Below are positions 1 through 7,376 of a stretch of 56,618 bases of DNA, in pieces. Position numbers and translations under genes: made by a program. This DNA comes from a virus. The DNA lies in the IMG/VR virus record IMGVR_UViG_3300023174_000199, positions 1 through 56,618 of that record. The stretch is one strand, 5' to 3'. The notes under the pieces were generated by a model. The model saw nothing but the letters and a program-made list of their open reading frames with translations. It was not told the DNA's origin and searched no databases. Position 1 is the first letter of the stretch. Every line of letters starts with the position of its first letter.

Positions 1-132
1 AATCCTCTCCCCTGGGTTGAAGAAATGATTAATGCACCTACACATACAAACTTCTTTGAGAATAGAGCAACTGATTATGCAAAAGGTGCAACTAAAGGAG
101 ATTGGAATGATGTATGGGGAAGAGCAGCCTGA
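1..132 (+). CDS. nrdB: Ribonucleotide reductase beta subunit, C-terminal end (partial)
   Basis: The window opens inside a reading frame that ends at TGA 130-132; only the last 43 residues are visible. They include NPLPWVEEM followed by TNFFENR and a terminal NDVWG segment. The pattern of a proline/tryptophan helix end followed by TNFFE-R-x-x-x-Y is the usual tail of class I ribonucleotide reductase small subunits (NrdB/R2), which house the radical-generating di-iron site and supply dNTPs for phage DNA synthesis. The extreme C-terminus normally docks on the large subunit. It overlaps the next gene by 26 bases and sits beside dCMP deaminase, which fits nucleotide metabolism. The catalytic part lies outside the window, so the call rests on the tail alone. 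Confidence 0.75.
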   Translation, partial: NPLPWVEEMINAPTHTNFFENRATDYAKGATKGDWNDVWGRAA

Positions 133-322
133 GTGGCTGGCTAAACAACGCCAAGCTAAAGAAGTAGAAGCACTCAACGACCCTATCTCTAAACAGAGAT
201 ATCAAATCTGTAAAGACTGTGATAGATTTATAACATCTGTAAAGGTGTGTAGGGAGTGCTACTGCTTCATGCCTGCTAAAACAATGATTGAAGGTGCTGA
301 TTGTCCAATCGGTAAATGGTAA
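107..322 (+). CDS. Small Cys-rich (zinc-ribbon-like) phage protein
   Basis: A 71-aa protein. An in-frame ATG exists at 32, but I chose 107 because AAGGAG (95-100) lies 6 nt before ATG 107, and everything upstream lies within the nrdB frame. The C-terminal half carries CKDC, then CRECYCF, then a final DCPIGKW; the paired cysteines suggest one zinc site. Proteins ending in FMPAKT...CPIGKW are common beside nucleotide-metabolism genes in T4-like marine phages. Function is unknown. It overlaps nrdB at its start and the next gene at its end, so it is translationally linked to both. Confidence 0.8.
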   Translation: MMYGEEQPEWLAKQRQAKEVEALNDPISKQRYQICKDCDRFITSVKVCRECYCFMPAKTMIEGADCPIGKW

Positions 323-759
323 TGAAACAAAAGTATATTGATGCGCATATGAAAGTAGCAGAGACTTATGCTAATCTTTCTACAGCTACAAGATTAAAAG
401 TAGGGGCTATTGTTGTTAAAGACGATAGAATTATTTCTATTGGCTACAATGGTATGCCTTCAGGTTGGACTAATGAATGTGAAGATATTATTAGAACAGG
501 TAATGATACTGAAGCTAAATACACAACAAAATCTAAGCCAGAAGTATTGCATGCTGAAACAAATGCAATAGCTAAGTTAGCTAGGTCGAGTGAATCAGGA
601 TTAGATGCAACAATGTTTATTACACATGCACCGTGTCTTGATTGTGCGAAGTTAATATATCAATCGGGAATAAGTAAAGTATATTATCGTAGCTCGTACA
701 GGGAGACAACAGGGGTCGAGTTTTTATTAAAAGGTGGAATTGAAATTGAACAAATTTAA
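316..759 (+). CDS. dCMP deaminase
   Basis: A 147-aa deoxycytidylate deaminase, converting dCMP to dUMP for thymidylate synthesis. The zinc-dependent deaminase signature is complete: HAE at residues 79-81 (zinc ligand His and proton-shuttling Glu) and PCLDC at 106-110 (two Cys ligands). The N-terminal VGAIVVKDDRIISIGYNG strand is typical. The start is either ATG 316 or ATG 322; the latter overlaps the upstream stop as TAATG and would make a slightly shorter protein. It is followed by an overlapping nucleotidyltransferase gene. Length fits phage dCMP deaminases. Confidence 0.95.
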   Translation: MVMKQKYIDAHMKVAETYANLSTATRLKVGAIVVKDDRIISIGYNGMPSGWTNECEDIIRTGNDTEAKYTTKSKPEVLHAETNAIAKLARSSESGLDATMFITHAPCLDCAKLIYQSGISKVYYRSSYRETTGVEFLLKGGIEIEQI

Positions 760-1204
760 AATTGGATTTAATTGTAGCACGTTCGACCTCTTTCACGCCG
801 GTCATGTAACAATGCTAAAGGAAGAAAAACGTTTTTGTGATTACTTAATTGTTGCAATACAAACAGATCCAACAATTGATAGACCTGATACTAAAAATAA
901 ACCTGTTCAATCTATTTACGAAAGATTTTGTGCAGTGTCGTCATGTAAGTACGTTGATGAAGTTCTAGTTTACTCAACTGAAGACGATCTTTTAAGTATG
1001 CTTAAAACACAACATATTGATATTAGATTTTTAGGTGATGAATATAAGGCAAAAGATTTTACAGGGAAGCAATGGTGTTTAGATAACAACGTTGAATTAC
1101 ATTATCATTTAAGAGACCATCCATACAGTAGCTCAGCGCTTCGTAAACGAGTTTATGATGCTGAGACAGAAAGACTAAAAGGTAAAAATGCAAAGAGCGT
1201 ATAA
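734..1204 (+). CDS. Cytidylyltransferase-like nucleotidyltransferase
   Basis: A roughly 156-aa protein of the HxGH nucleotidyltransferase superfamily. FDLFHAGHV (residues 17-25) is the nucleotide-binding HxGH motif, and SSSALRKR near the C-terminus matches the second family motif, as in glycerol-3-phosphate cytidylyltransferase (TagD) and similar enzymes that join CTP to a phosphorylated alcohol or sugar. The substrate cannot be told from sequence. It starts at GTG 734 or a nearby TTG (740 or 746) and overlaps the dCMP deaminase end by about 20 bases. It might modify surface sugars, lipids or nucleotides in the infected cell; that is inference. Confidence 0.85.
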   Translation: MELKLNKFKIGFNCSTFDLFHAGHVTMLKEEKRFCDYLIVAIQTDPTIDRPDTKNKPVQSIYERFCAVSSCKYVDEVLVYSTEDDLLSMLKTQHIDIRFLGDEYKAKDFTGKQWCLDNNVELHYHLRDHPYSSSALRKRVYDAETERLKGKNAKSV

Positions 1205-1334
1205 CTGCGATAGCTGTGATGCTGATTTTAAAATCAAACATTCACAAGACGAATCCTACTATGAAGTTAACTTCTGTCCCTTTTGCGGTGCAGCAATCGA
1301 GGCGGAGGATGAAGGGGATCCGGAAGACGAATAA
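1188..1334 (+). CDS. Very small zinc-ribbon protein (48 aa)
   Basis: A 48-aa frame starting at ATG 1188, inside the end of the cytidylyltransferase gene, and ending at TAA 1332-1334, which overlaps the next ATG as TAATG. It contains CDSC at residues 7-10 and CPFCG at 32-36, a classic pair of zinc knuckles, followed by a strongly acidic tail. Both overlaps and the complete Cys4 set support it as real. Proteins with a CPFCG knuckle plus acidic tail are frequent small genes in T4-like phages; function is unknown, possibly nucleic-acid or protein binding. Confidence 0.8.
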   Translation: MQRAYNCDSCDADFKIKHSQDESYYEVNFCPFCGAAIEAEDEGDPEDE

Positions 1335-1735
1335 TGTCTGATTGGATTTATAATGGTGAGGCGTTTCTTGAACCTGGAGATAATTATGGCTTTGTGTATA
1401 TTATTACAAACAAAATCGACAACCGACAATACATTGGTAAGAAATTCTTTTGGTCGGTTAGAAGAAAGCAAGTTAAAAAAGTACGGAGACGTGTTACGAC
1501 GGAATCCGACTGGAAGACCTATTGGTCGTCTTCTGATGAATTACAAAGTGACGTACAGCGTCTTGGGGTAGAGAACTTTACTCGTGAGATAATTCACCTA
1601 TGCCCAAATAAAGGTACAGCTAACTATTTGGAAGCCAAAGAGCAATTTACCAGAGCAGTGTTAGAAAATAAAGATCTATGGTATAATTCGTGGATATCAG
1701 TTAAAGTAATGAGATCACACGTGAGGTTATCATAA
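1334..1735 (+). CDS. GIY-YIG-like endonuclease domain protein
   Basis: A 133-aa protein. GFVYIITNK (residues 19-27) and QYIGKKFF (32-39) correspond to the two strands of the GIY-YIG nuclease core, and a basic stretch follows. YLEAKEQF and the closing WISVKVMRSH segment occur in a family of short T4-like phage proteins often labelled Seg-like or GIY-YIG. The family includes homing endonucleases and DNA-degrading enzymes, but this protein lacks a recognisable DNA-binding extension and looks like a resident phage gene rather than a free-standing homing element. Its start overlaps the upstream stop (TAATG), and its stop overlaps the next start. Confidence 0.7.
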   Translation: MSDWIYNGEAFLEPGDNYGFVYIITNKIDNRQYIGKKFFWSVRRKQVKKVRRRVTTESDWKTYWSSSDELQSDVQRLGVENFTREIIHLCPNKGTANYLEAKEQFTRAVLENKDLWYNSWISVKVMRSHVRLS

Positions 1736-2727
1736 TGTTTACAATTGGTGTTACACTATTAACCGCAATACTCCTATCAGGTGTAGCGGCGTATTTCTCC
1801 GTAATAGGTTTAATGGCAATTTTTGCCTCGGCCGCAATCCCTATTGCTGTAATGGGAGGTACGCTGGAACTGGCCAAGGTTGTATCTGCATCCTGGGTCT
1901 ATCGTAATTGGAGGACTGCTCCTGCGCTTATACGATACTATCTAACAGGGGCTATTGTTGTATTATCTATTATTACTTCTTTAGGTATATTTGGTTACCT
2001 CTCCAAAGCCCATCTAGATCAAGCTATACCTTCAGGTGATATAGCAGCTAAGCTTGCTCTTGTTGATGAGAAGATAAAAGTTGAGAAAGATAATATTGAT
2101 GTTAATCGCAAAGCAATCAAACAGATGGATGAATCGGTGGACCAAGTTATGGCTCGGTCAACAGATGAAAAGGGTGCCGACAAAGCATCAAGTCTACGCA
2201 AAGCCCAACAGAAAGAGCGTGGTCGCTTACTTAACGAAATCGAAACATATAACAAGCGGGTTTCGACTCTTAATGAAGAACGAGCTCCTATCGCCACCGA
2301 AATTCGTAAAGTGGAGGCAGAGGTTGGTCCAATCAAATATATTGCAGCGTTAATTTACGATACGCAGAATACCGACACGCTTGAAAAAGCAGTTAGATGG
2401 GTAATTATTGCTCTGGTATTTGTATTTGACCCGTTAGCTATTTTACTGTTAATTGCAGCTAATATTTCTCTCAAAGAACGTAACGAGCCTGAAGAGCCTG
2501 GTATGAACGGTAGTCTTAATATACCGTTACCTGAAGATGATACTGCGCCTATCTTTACTGAAGCTCCTGTTGTGCATACTAAGAATTTTAAGAGAGAATG
2601 GAGTGGGAAGAATGCGGAGTGGAGCCCCAGTCTAGAAAACGTTACGAAAGATGATAATATCAGTATTGAACGTTCAAAAATCCACGAAATGCCTAGAGAA
2701 ATTCTCGATAAGTTCTTTAAAAAGTAA
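1735..2727 (+). CDS. Membrane protein with central coiled coil
   Basis: A 330-aa protein. Hydrophobic segments lie near residues 1-20, 22-45 and 68-90, and again near 222-243. Between them, about residues 100-205 is a highly charged, Lys/Glu-rich stretch predicted to be coiled coil. The C-terminal tail (about 245-330) is hydrophilic. Similar topology (membrane helices flanking a long charged helix) is seen in conserved but uncharacterised proteins of marine T4-like phages. I do not recognise a catalytic motif. It is tightly coupled to the GIY-YIG-like gene by a one-base overlap and ends a run of co-directional genes before the first clear promoter. Confidence 0.8.
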   Translation: MFTIGVTLLTAILLSGVAAYFSVIGLMAIFASAAIPIAVMGGTLELAKVVSASWVYRNWRTAPALIRYYLTGAIVVLSIITSLGIFGYLSKAHLDQAIPSGDIAAKLALVDEKIKVEKDNIDVNRKAIKQMDESVDQVMARSTDEKGADKASSLRKAQQKERGRLLNEIETYNKRVSTLNEERAPIATEIRKVEAEVGPIKYIAALIYDTQNTDTLEKAVRWVIIALVFVFDPLAILLLIAANISLKERNEPEEPGMNGSLNIPLPEDDTAPIFTEAPVVHTKNFKREWSGKNAEWSPSLENVTKDDNISIERSKIHEMPREILDKFFKK

Positions 2728-2735
2728 CGTAACGC

Positions 2736-2763
2736 TTGCTTAATCTCCTAAAGCCATTATAAT
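2736..2763 (+). promoter_or_regulatory. Sigma70-like, possibly MotA-type middle promoter
   Basis: TATAAT at 2758-2763 has TTGCTT at 2736-2741 (16-nt spacer). The TGCTT core resembles the T4 MotA box, though the distance to the -10 box is a little longer than usual and no MotA gene is in the window. It would start RNA near 2770, upstream of the gene at 2789. The -10 region lies in the loop of a perfect inverted repeat (2742-2751 / 2775-2784). Confidence 0.6.
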
Positions 2764-2784
2764 ATACGGACTGATTAGGAGATT
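2742..2784 (+). promoter_or_regulatory. RBS-sequestering hairpin overlapping a promoter
   Basis: AATCTCCTAA (2742-2751) and TTAGGAGATT (2775-2784) form a perfect 10-bp inverted repeat with a 23-nt loop. The right arm contains the AGGAG ribosome-binding site of the gene at 2789. RNA read through from upstream contains both arms and can hide the site. RNA from the promoter at 2736-2763 starts after the left arm and cannot. Confidence 0.6.
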
Positions 2785-2788
2785 TGTT

Positions 2789-2983
2789 ATGAAAACTGTT
2801 GAAGAAATAAACCTGTTACTTTCGGAGATTGCCGATCAAGAAGCAGAGTTACTTGCGATTGCTTACATTGATCAACTAGAACTCGAGCAGTTCGAACGAT
2901 TGAGTGCAGAGCATGACATGCAGATGTACGCTTCACATTCCTACGACCAGGACGCTATTCATTATGGAGTTCAGTATGCTTGA
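2789..2983 (+). CDS. Small acidic hypothetical protein
   Basis: A 64-aa protein, rich in Glu and Leu through residues 3-38 and probably helical, with a Tyr/His/Asp-rich C-terminus. No family recognised. The start at ATG 2789 is supported by AGGAG at 2778-2782. It is the first gene after a promoter and hairpin and overlaps the following gene by 8 bases. Function unknown. Confidence 0.7.
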   Translation: MKTVEEINLLLSEIADQEAELLAIAYIDQLELEQFERLSAEHDMQMYASHSYDQDAIHYGVQYA

Positions 2984-3296
2984 CACTGATACATTTGATC
3001 AAAAATACCGCTACTTTGATACAGTAAAAAAAGACAATAGTCTTAAATCTGTTTGGTCTATTTACGAAGTAGAAAATATTCATGAGTTATCTGGCTTGAA
3101 TGGTGAGACACTTCGGTACGGTGATCACTGGGGTGAAGGTACAGTTGTGATTCCTCTACCCGGTGGAAATTTACAATGGTGGGATTTGTGGGCTGCAGCG
3201 GATAAAGCTATTGCACAATCTGGAGATTCCCATCATGTTTTTATTGAAGCCTTTTATAAAAAAGGTAATGATATTTACCTCTCTACAGGAAGTTAA
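2976..3296 (+). CDS. Hypothetical protein
   Basis: A 106-aa protein beginning MLDTDTFDQ. I chose ATG 2976 because GGAG lies at 2966-2969 and further upstream the frame only overlaps the preceding gene. It contains an aromatic-rich segment (NLQWWDLW) and an alternating beta-like pattern at the end (HVFIEAFYKKGNDIYLSTG). No motif allows a function to be named. It shares 8 bases with the previous gene and is followed after 2 bases by the next, so it belongs to the same operon. Confidence 0.75.
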   Translation: MLDTDTFDQKYRYFDTVKKDNSLKSVWSIYEVENIHELSGLNGETLRYGDHWGEGTVVIPLPGGNLQWWDLWAAADKAIAQSGDSHHVFIEAFYKKGNDIYLSTGS

Positions 3297-3298
3297 TT

Positions 3299-3604
3299 AT
3301 GTTTATTGATAAACCGATGGGTACGTGGTATGAGACGGCTGATGAAACCGAACGTCAAGAATTTCGAGACTGGCTTCGTAGTGTACTTCGTATGCATGAT
3401 ACTACTATTCATTTTAAGAAAAAAGACGGTACTATTCGTGAAATGAAATGTACACTACAAGAAGGGAAAACTGTCTTGTATGAAAAGAAAACCGAGCGAG
3501 TAAAAACTGTTAGTGAAGAAACCTGTCCTGTATTTGATTTAGATAAACAGGAATGGAGATCATTTCGCTTTGATTCTGTAACGCAAATTAATTTCGATCT
3601 ATAA
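3299..3604 (+). CDS. SH3-like small phage protein (DUF2693-type)
   Basis: A 101-aa protein. Its centre reads IHFKKKDGTIREMKCTL, and it ends EWRSFRFDSVTQI. Conserved small T4-like phage proteins with the plan TxxFxKxDGTxRxMxCTL...WRSFRFDSI are placed, from memory, in the DUF2693 or SH3 beta-barrel group; function is not established. WYETADETERQEFRDWLRSV near the N-terminus looks amphipathic. It lies in the operon leading to RNase H. Confidence 0.75.
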   Translation: MFIDKPMGTWYETADETERQEFRDWLRSVLRMHDTTIHFKKKDGTIREMKCTLQEGKTVLYEKKTERVKTVSEETCPVFDLDKQEWRSFRFDSVTQINFDL

Positions 3605-3605
3605 T

Positions 3606-4685
3606 ATGGCAAGAGCACCAGTAGTAAATAACGAACCACGTCAAATTAACTTTGAGTCGGCTGATTACGTTTCCCAGCTAGGCCATGCTTTTAATTGGTA
3701 TAATCAAGAAAAAGAAAAGAAAGATGCTGTTAGTTATCTACGGGAATATGTAAAGACAAACGTAGGTGTTGATGGTGTAAAGCGCTTTGATAAAATACCT
3801 GATAATGAAATTACAATGACCTATGGTTGGGTAGCTCGTATTATTCATAACGGTTGCAATGTAGGTACAAAAGAACTAGAAAAGCTAGACAACTATGTTA
3901 AGGAACTACTGGTCAGAAAAGTAGAAGAGAAAGTTATTAAGGTTAAAGATACAACACCTAAACCTTCGGTGCAAGATTACATGCTGGAAAAAGTAGCCGA
4001 GTATATCGGTGAACTTGAAGGTGTGCTTGATGACTATATTGTAGATAAAAAAGACTTTGACTTATATAAAGACTTACAAGCAAGATCTATTCCTAAACCT
4101 TATTGCACGCACGTTGAGGCATGGGTAAAGAGAAAAGCTCAAGAATTTATTTACGTATATGAGTCTACCGACCCTCTTATTAAAGAGGCGTATTCTAATT
4201 TTACTAGACCGCAACTAACCAGGCTAATTAAATTATTCAGTCAGTGGGTTGAGGATATTGATCGCTATACTGAGTTTAAAAAGGCTAATCGTAAACCTCG
4301 CGTAAAGAAACAAGTAGCTCCTGGGATACAGGTTGCAAAGCTTAAGTACATGCGAGAGTTTACAGAACTAAATCTTAAGTCAGTAATGGCATCGGAGATA
4401 GTTGGTGCCTCTCAGGTATGGGTATATAATACTAAGTATAAACGATTGGCAGCTTACCGCACGGAATCAACCACCGGTTTGCAGGTCAAGGGTACTACTC
4501 TACAAAATTATGATCCTGATATGTGTGAGCAAAAAGCTTTACGCAAACCGGCAGAGATACTAAAGAAGGTACTTACTGCTGGTAAGGTTCAATTGCGTAG
4601 AATACTACCTGAACTTACAACAAAAGAGACTCCAGTTAATGGTAGAATTAATGAAGAGTGTATTATACTTCGGGTTATTAAATGA
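3606..4685 (+). CDS. Conserved phage protein upstream of RNase H
   Basis: A 359-aa soluble, highly charged protein without signal peptide or membrane segment. Residues about 110-235 are helical and rich in Lys, Glu and Tyr; residues 240-275 are very basic, followed by a beta-rich part (QVWVYNTKYKRLAAYRTE). I recognise it only as the kind of long hypothetical protein often placed directly before RNase H in marine T4-like phages; no catalytic motif is seen. Its stop overlaps the RNase H start by 4 bases (ATGA), so the two are translationally coupled, suggesting a role in replication or DNA processing (inference). Confidence 0.8.
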   Translation: MARAPVVNNEPRQINFESADYVSQLGHAFNWYNQEKEKKDAVSYLREYVKTNVGVDGVKRFDKIPDNEITMTYGWVARIIHNGCNVGTKELEKLDNYVKELLVRKVEEKVIKVKDTTPKPSVQDYMLEKVAEYIGELEGVLDDYIVDKKDFDLYKDLQARSIPKPYCTHVEAWVKRKAQEFIYVYESTDPLIKEAYSNFTRPQLTRLIKLFSQWVEDIDRYTEFKKANRKPRVKKQVAPGIQVAKLKYMREFTELNLKSVMASEIVGASQVWVYNTKYKRLAAYRTESTTGLQVKGTTLQNYDPDMCEQKALRKPAEILKKVLTAGKVQLRRILPELTTKETPVNGRINEECIILRVIK

Positions 4686-5566
4686 TTGTTATTGATTATT
4701 CTCAGACTATTATCTCCAACCTAATGGTGGAGATTGGTGGTAGGAAAGACATTGAACTTGATGTTAACTTGCTACGTCATATGGTGCTTAATGCTATTCG
4801 AGCGCATAAGCAAAAGTTTGGACGTGAGTATGGTGAGATCGTTATTGCATGTGATAGCCGTAAGTACTGGCGCAAGGCTCAGTTTCCTTACTACAAAGCT
4901 AACCGTAAGAAGTCAAGAGAAGATTCCGGCTTTAACTGGCCTCATATCTTTGATACGATTAACTTACTCAAAGAAGAGCTGCGTACGGTATTTCCGTATA
5001 AGGTAATCGAGGTGGAGGGGGCTGAGGCAGATGATATTATTGCCACGCTCGTCTTCTGGTCTAACAGTAATGATAAAGTAGTTACAGGTCTCTTAGAGGA
5101 ACCGAAACCTCTTTTGATTATTTCTGGTGATCATGACTTCATGCAGTTACAAAAGTATAAGCATGTTAAGCAGTACTCTCCTGTACAAAAGAAATTCGTT
5201 AAACCTGATATGCCTCCTCACCAGTATTTAATGGAGCATATTGTTAAGGGTGATAAGGGTGACGGAGTACCTAATATTCTTTCAGCTGATGACTCCATTG
5301 TTGCTGGTGAACGTCAACGACCTATTACATCTAAGAAACTATTAGAGTTTGCAGAGAATGGTTTCATTGCTTGTAAGACAGAAGAAGAACGTCGTAACTT
5401 TCATCGTAATAAATTGATGGTGGATCTCGACATGATACCTTCTGAGGTTCAAGAAGCTATTATAAATAACTTCGTGACACAACCAGTTAAAGATAAGAGC
5501 CAGCTACTTAATTATTTTATTGAACATAAGATGAAGCAGATGATGGAACATTTGGAGGAATTTTAA
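4682..5566 (+). CDS. rnh: RNase H / 5'-3' exonuclease (FEN family)
   Basis: A 294-aa T4-type RNase H. This flap-endonuclease-like enzyme removes RNA primers and adjacent DNA from lagging-strand fragments. Acidic metal ligands are visible: D5 in MIVIDYSQ, the VIACDS segment, GAEADDII (about residues 119-126) and ISGDHDFMQL (about 148-157). QYSPVQKKFV and KGDKGDGVPNIL (helix-hairpin-helix region) follow in the T4 order. Length matches T4 RNase H (305 aa). The start overlaps the previous stop and the stop overlaps the next ATG. Confidence 0.95.
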   Translation: MIVIDYSQTIISNLMVEIGGRKDIELDVNLLRHMVLNAIRAHKQKFGREYGEIVIACDSRKYWRKAQFPYYKANRKKSREDSGFNWPHIFDTINLLKEELRTVFPYKVIEVEGAEADDIIATLVFWSNSNDKVVTGLLEEPKPLLIISGDHDFMQLQKYKHVKQYSPVQKKFVKPDMPPHQYLMEHIVKGDKGDGVPNILSADDSIVAGERQRPITSKKLLEFAENGFIACKTEEERRNFHRNKLMVDLDMIPSEVQEAIINNFVTQPVKDKSQLLNYFIEHKMKQMMEHLEEF

Positions 5567-6030
5567 TGCAATTACTAATTTCAGAAGTACTTGATGAGTT
5601 TGAAAAAGCTAAATCAAAACAAGATAAAATCGCTGTACTTAAAAAATACGAAACGCCCGTTCTACGAGGCATCATGCGAATTAATTTCGACCCTAACGTA
5701 GCGTTCGATCTACCAGAGGGTGAGCCCCCGTATCGTAAAGATACTGATCGCCCGATCGATTATCAGCAAACAACGCTGACGCTTGAATATAGACGCTTCT
5801 ATATCTGGCATGACCCTAATGTTAAGATTCCTAAACTTAAAAAAGAAACTCTCTTTATTGAAATGTTAGAAGGCCTGCATGCATCAGAGGCCGAAGTAAT
5901 TATTCTTGCTAAGGATAAAAACTTATCTAAAAAGTATAAGTCTCTAAAAGAAGACATTGTACGTGAGGCATACCCTGTAACGTTACCACCTAAGGTAGAT
6001 AAGGTGAAAGCTGCATCCCCTTTAGTTTAA
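5566..6030 (+). CDS. DUF6433-like conserved phage protein
   Basis: A 154-aa protein beginning MQLLISEVLDEFEKAKSKQDKI. The order of a basic helix, YETPVLRGIMRINFDP, LPEGEPPYRK, YIWHDPN, LFIEMLEGLHASEAE and VREAYPV is the pattern of the T4-like phage family I know as DUF6433. No enzymatic role is known. It is coupled to RNase H by a one-base overlap. A slippery heptamer C CCT TTA lies at 6018-6024, two codons before the TAA (6028-6030), and the -1 frame stays open to 6149; see the separate entry. Confidence 0.85.
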   Translation: MQLLISEVLDEFEKAKSKQDKIAVLKKYETPVLRGIMRINFDPNVAFDLPEGEPPYRKDTDRPIDYQQTTLTLEYRRFYIWHDPNVKIPKLKKETLFIEMLEGLHASEAEVIILAKDKNLSKKYKSLKEDIVREAYPVTLPPKVDKVKAASPLV

Positions 6031-6149
6031 AATCTCTTTGGCAGCTTTTCACGAGGAAAAAACCTGAGTGGGAAGTAACTGGTACGGCGCCTAGTCTGGA
6101 GCGCTTCTACAATGTTAAAGAGATTAAAATGGATAGACGTAACCTTTGA
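6018..6149 (+). other. Possible -1 frameshift site and extension of the DUF6433-like gene
   Basis: The heptamer CCCTTTA (6018-6024) is in the X XXY YYZ phase of the upstream frame. After a -1 slip, translation continues with AGT at 6024 for 41 codons to TGA 6147-6149, passing KKPEWEVTGTAPSLERFYNV. This frame has no start codon except an ATG five codons before its end, so it cannot be an independent gene of useful length. AAGGTG (6001-6006) lies 11 nt upstream, as an SD-like stimulator would. The alternative is a simple inactivating or sequencing frameshift. Otherwise this gap (6031-6179) contains only the promoter of the next gene. Confidence 0.4.
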
Positions 6150-6174
6150 TTTTTTTATTGTTCTATATTATAAT
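6146..6174 (+). promoter_or_regulatory. Sigma70-like promoter, leaderless configuration
   Basis: TTGATT (6146-6151), 17-nt spacer, perfect TATAAT (6169-6174), then 5 nt and ATG 6180. RNA would start at or next to the A of the start codon, and no Shine-Dalgarno sequence is present. Confidence 0.65.
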
Positions 6175-6179
6175 TGATT

Positions 6180-6536
6180 ATGATTTATACTAATACTAAA
6201 CCTCTTGTTAAACCTAAGCAGAAGCCTAAAGCCGAGCGCGAGCAGTACGCTGCGTGGTGTGCGAAGCATGGTATTGATCCTACCGGTAAGAATAGGAAGA
6301 GAAAAGACTTTAAGGTAATTACTCTACCTGGTGTCGTGTCGAAACCGTATGTTCGTGAGACTAAGCAGTATCCTAGCTTAGACTCTGGTAACTACGGGGC
6401 GGTTACTACTGGAAAAGCTAAGCAGGTATATACGGGGGATAAAATGCTAGGTATTGCTGCTATGCATAAGTCTAACTTAGTACCTATTTTTACTGAAGAA
6501 AACGCGAAAGAAGTATCGCAAATGAGGCGCGGATGA
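6180..6536 (+). CDS. Conserved small phage protein
   Basis: A 118-aa basic protein starting at ATG 6180; an upstream in-frame TTG at 6174 lies inside the -10 box and is unlikely to be used. The N-terminus is Lys/Pro-rich (KPLVKPKQKPKAERE). The C-terminus KMLGIAAMHKSNLVPIF ... QMRRG is a familiar ending of short T4-like phage proteins of unknown function. It is the first gene after a promoter and overlaps the following phosphoesterase by 4 bases (ATGA). Confidence 0.8.
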   Translation: MIYTNTKPLVKPKQKPKAEREQYAAWCAKHGIDPTGKNRKRKDFKVITLPGVVSKPYVRETKQYPSLDSGNYGAVTTGKAKQVYTGDKMLGIAAMHKSNLVPIFTEENAKEVSQMRRG

Positions 6537-7375
6537 AAATTGCTCTTGGTTCAGACCTGCATATCGAGTTTGGTCAGCTCGAAGTTACAAATGCACATGG
6601 TGCAGATGTATTAATTTTATCTGGTGATATTGTTACTGCTACTGATTTAAAAGGTTACTCTGAAGGCGACTCATACGGTAATGCAAAACGTTTTATGACG
6701 TTCTTCGAACAATGTTCAACCAGCTTTAAGCATGTACTTTACGTGATGGGTAATCATGAACATTATCACGGTGACTTTGCAACGTCAGCTAATATACTTC
6801 GCACTGTTCTAAAAGAGTTTCCTAATATCCGTTTAATGGATAAGGAGAGTATTACAATCGAAGACGTTATATTCATTGGTGGTACCCTCTGGACTGATAT
6901 GAATAAAGAAGACCCACATACCCTTTATTCCATTAAAGGTGCTATGAATGACTTTAGAATTATTCAGAACAGTTCAAGAAAAGTAACCTTTAAAGATGAC
7001 GGAGGTAAGTTCCACGAAAGAGAAGCTCGCTTCTGCCCGGAAGATACAGTTGAAGATCATAAAGCTATGCTTGCCTTTATTGACGAATCTACAAAAGATA
7101 AGACCGATAAGTTTGTTGTTATTGGTCATCACTCGCCCTGTAAGATGTCAACCCACCCTCGATATAAAGAGGAGGTAATGATGAACGGGGCATACAGTAG
7201 TGACTTGTCTGAGTTTATTCTCGACCGTCCTCAGATTAAACTTTGGACGCACGGTCATACCCATGACCCTTATGACTACATGATTGGTTCTACTCGTATT
7301 GTTTGTAACCCACGTGGCTACATTAACTACGAAGAGATAGCTGATAATTTTGATTTTAAACTACTAGAGGTATAA
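6533..7375 (+). CDS. Calcineurin-like metallophosphoesterase
   Basis: A 280-aa enzyme with the full metallophosphoesterase signature: SDLHIEF (residues 7-13, DxH), LSGDIV (about 28-33, GD), MGNHEHY (about 65-71, GNHE), VIGHHSPC (about 199-206, GH) and THGHTHDP (about 238-245, GHxH). These residues bind two metals in the active site. Substrates in the family range from phosphoproteins to nucleotides and nucleic acids, so the target is unknown. In phages such genes may act in nucleotide recycling or host control. Coupled to its neighbours by overlap upstream and a one-base gap downstream. Confidence 0.95.
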   Translation: MKIALGSDLHIEFGQLEVTNAHGADVLILSGDIVTATDLKGYSEGDSYGNAKRFMTFFEQCSTSFKHVLYVMGNHEHYHGDFATSANILRTVLKEFPNIRLMDKESITIEDVIFIGGTLWTDMNKEDPHTLYSIKGAMNDFRIIQNSSRKVTFKDDGGKFHEREARFCPEDTVEDHKAMLAFIDESTKDKTDKFVVIGHHSPCKMSTHPRYKEEVMMNGAYSSDLSEFILDRPQIKLWTHGHTHDPYDYMIGSTRIVCNPRGYINYEEIADNFDFKLLEV

Positions 7376-7376
7376 T

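Noticed and set aside
1334-1735. GIY-YIG gene as a mobile homing endonuclease
   Set aside because: It overlaps both neighbours by one base and has the same base composition, which fits a resident gene better than an invader.
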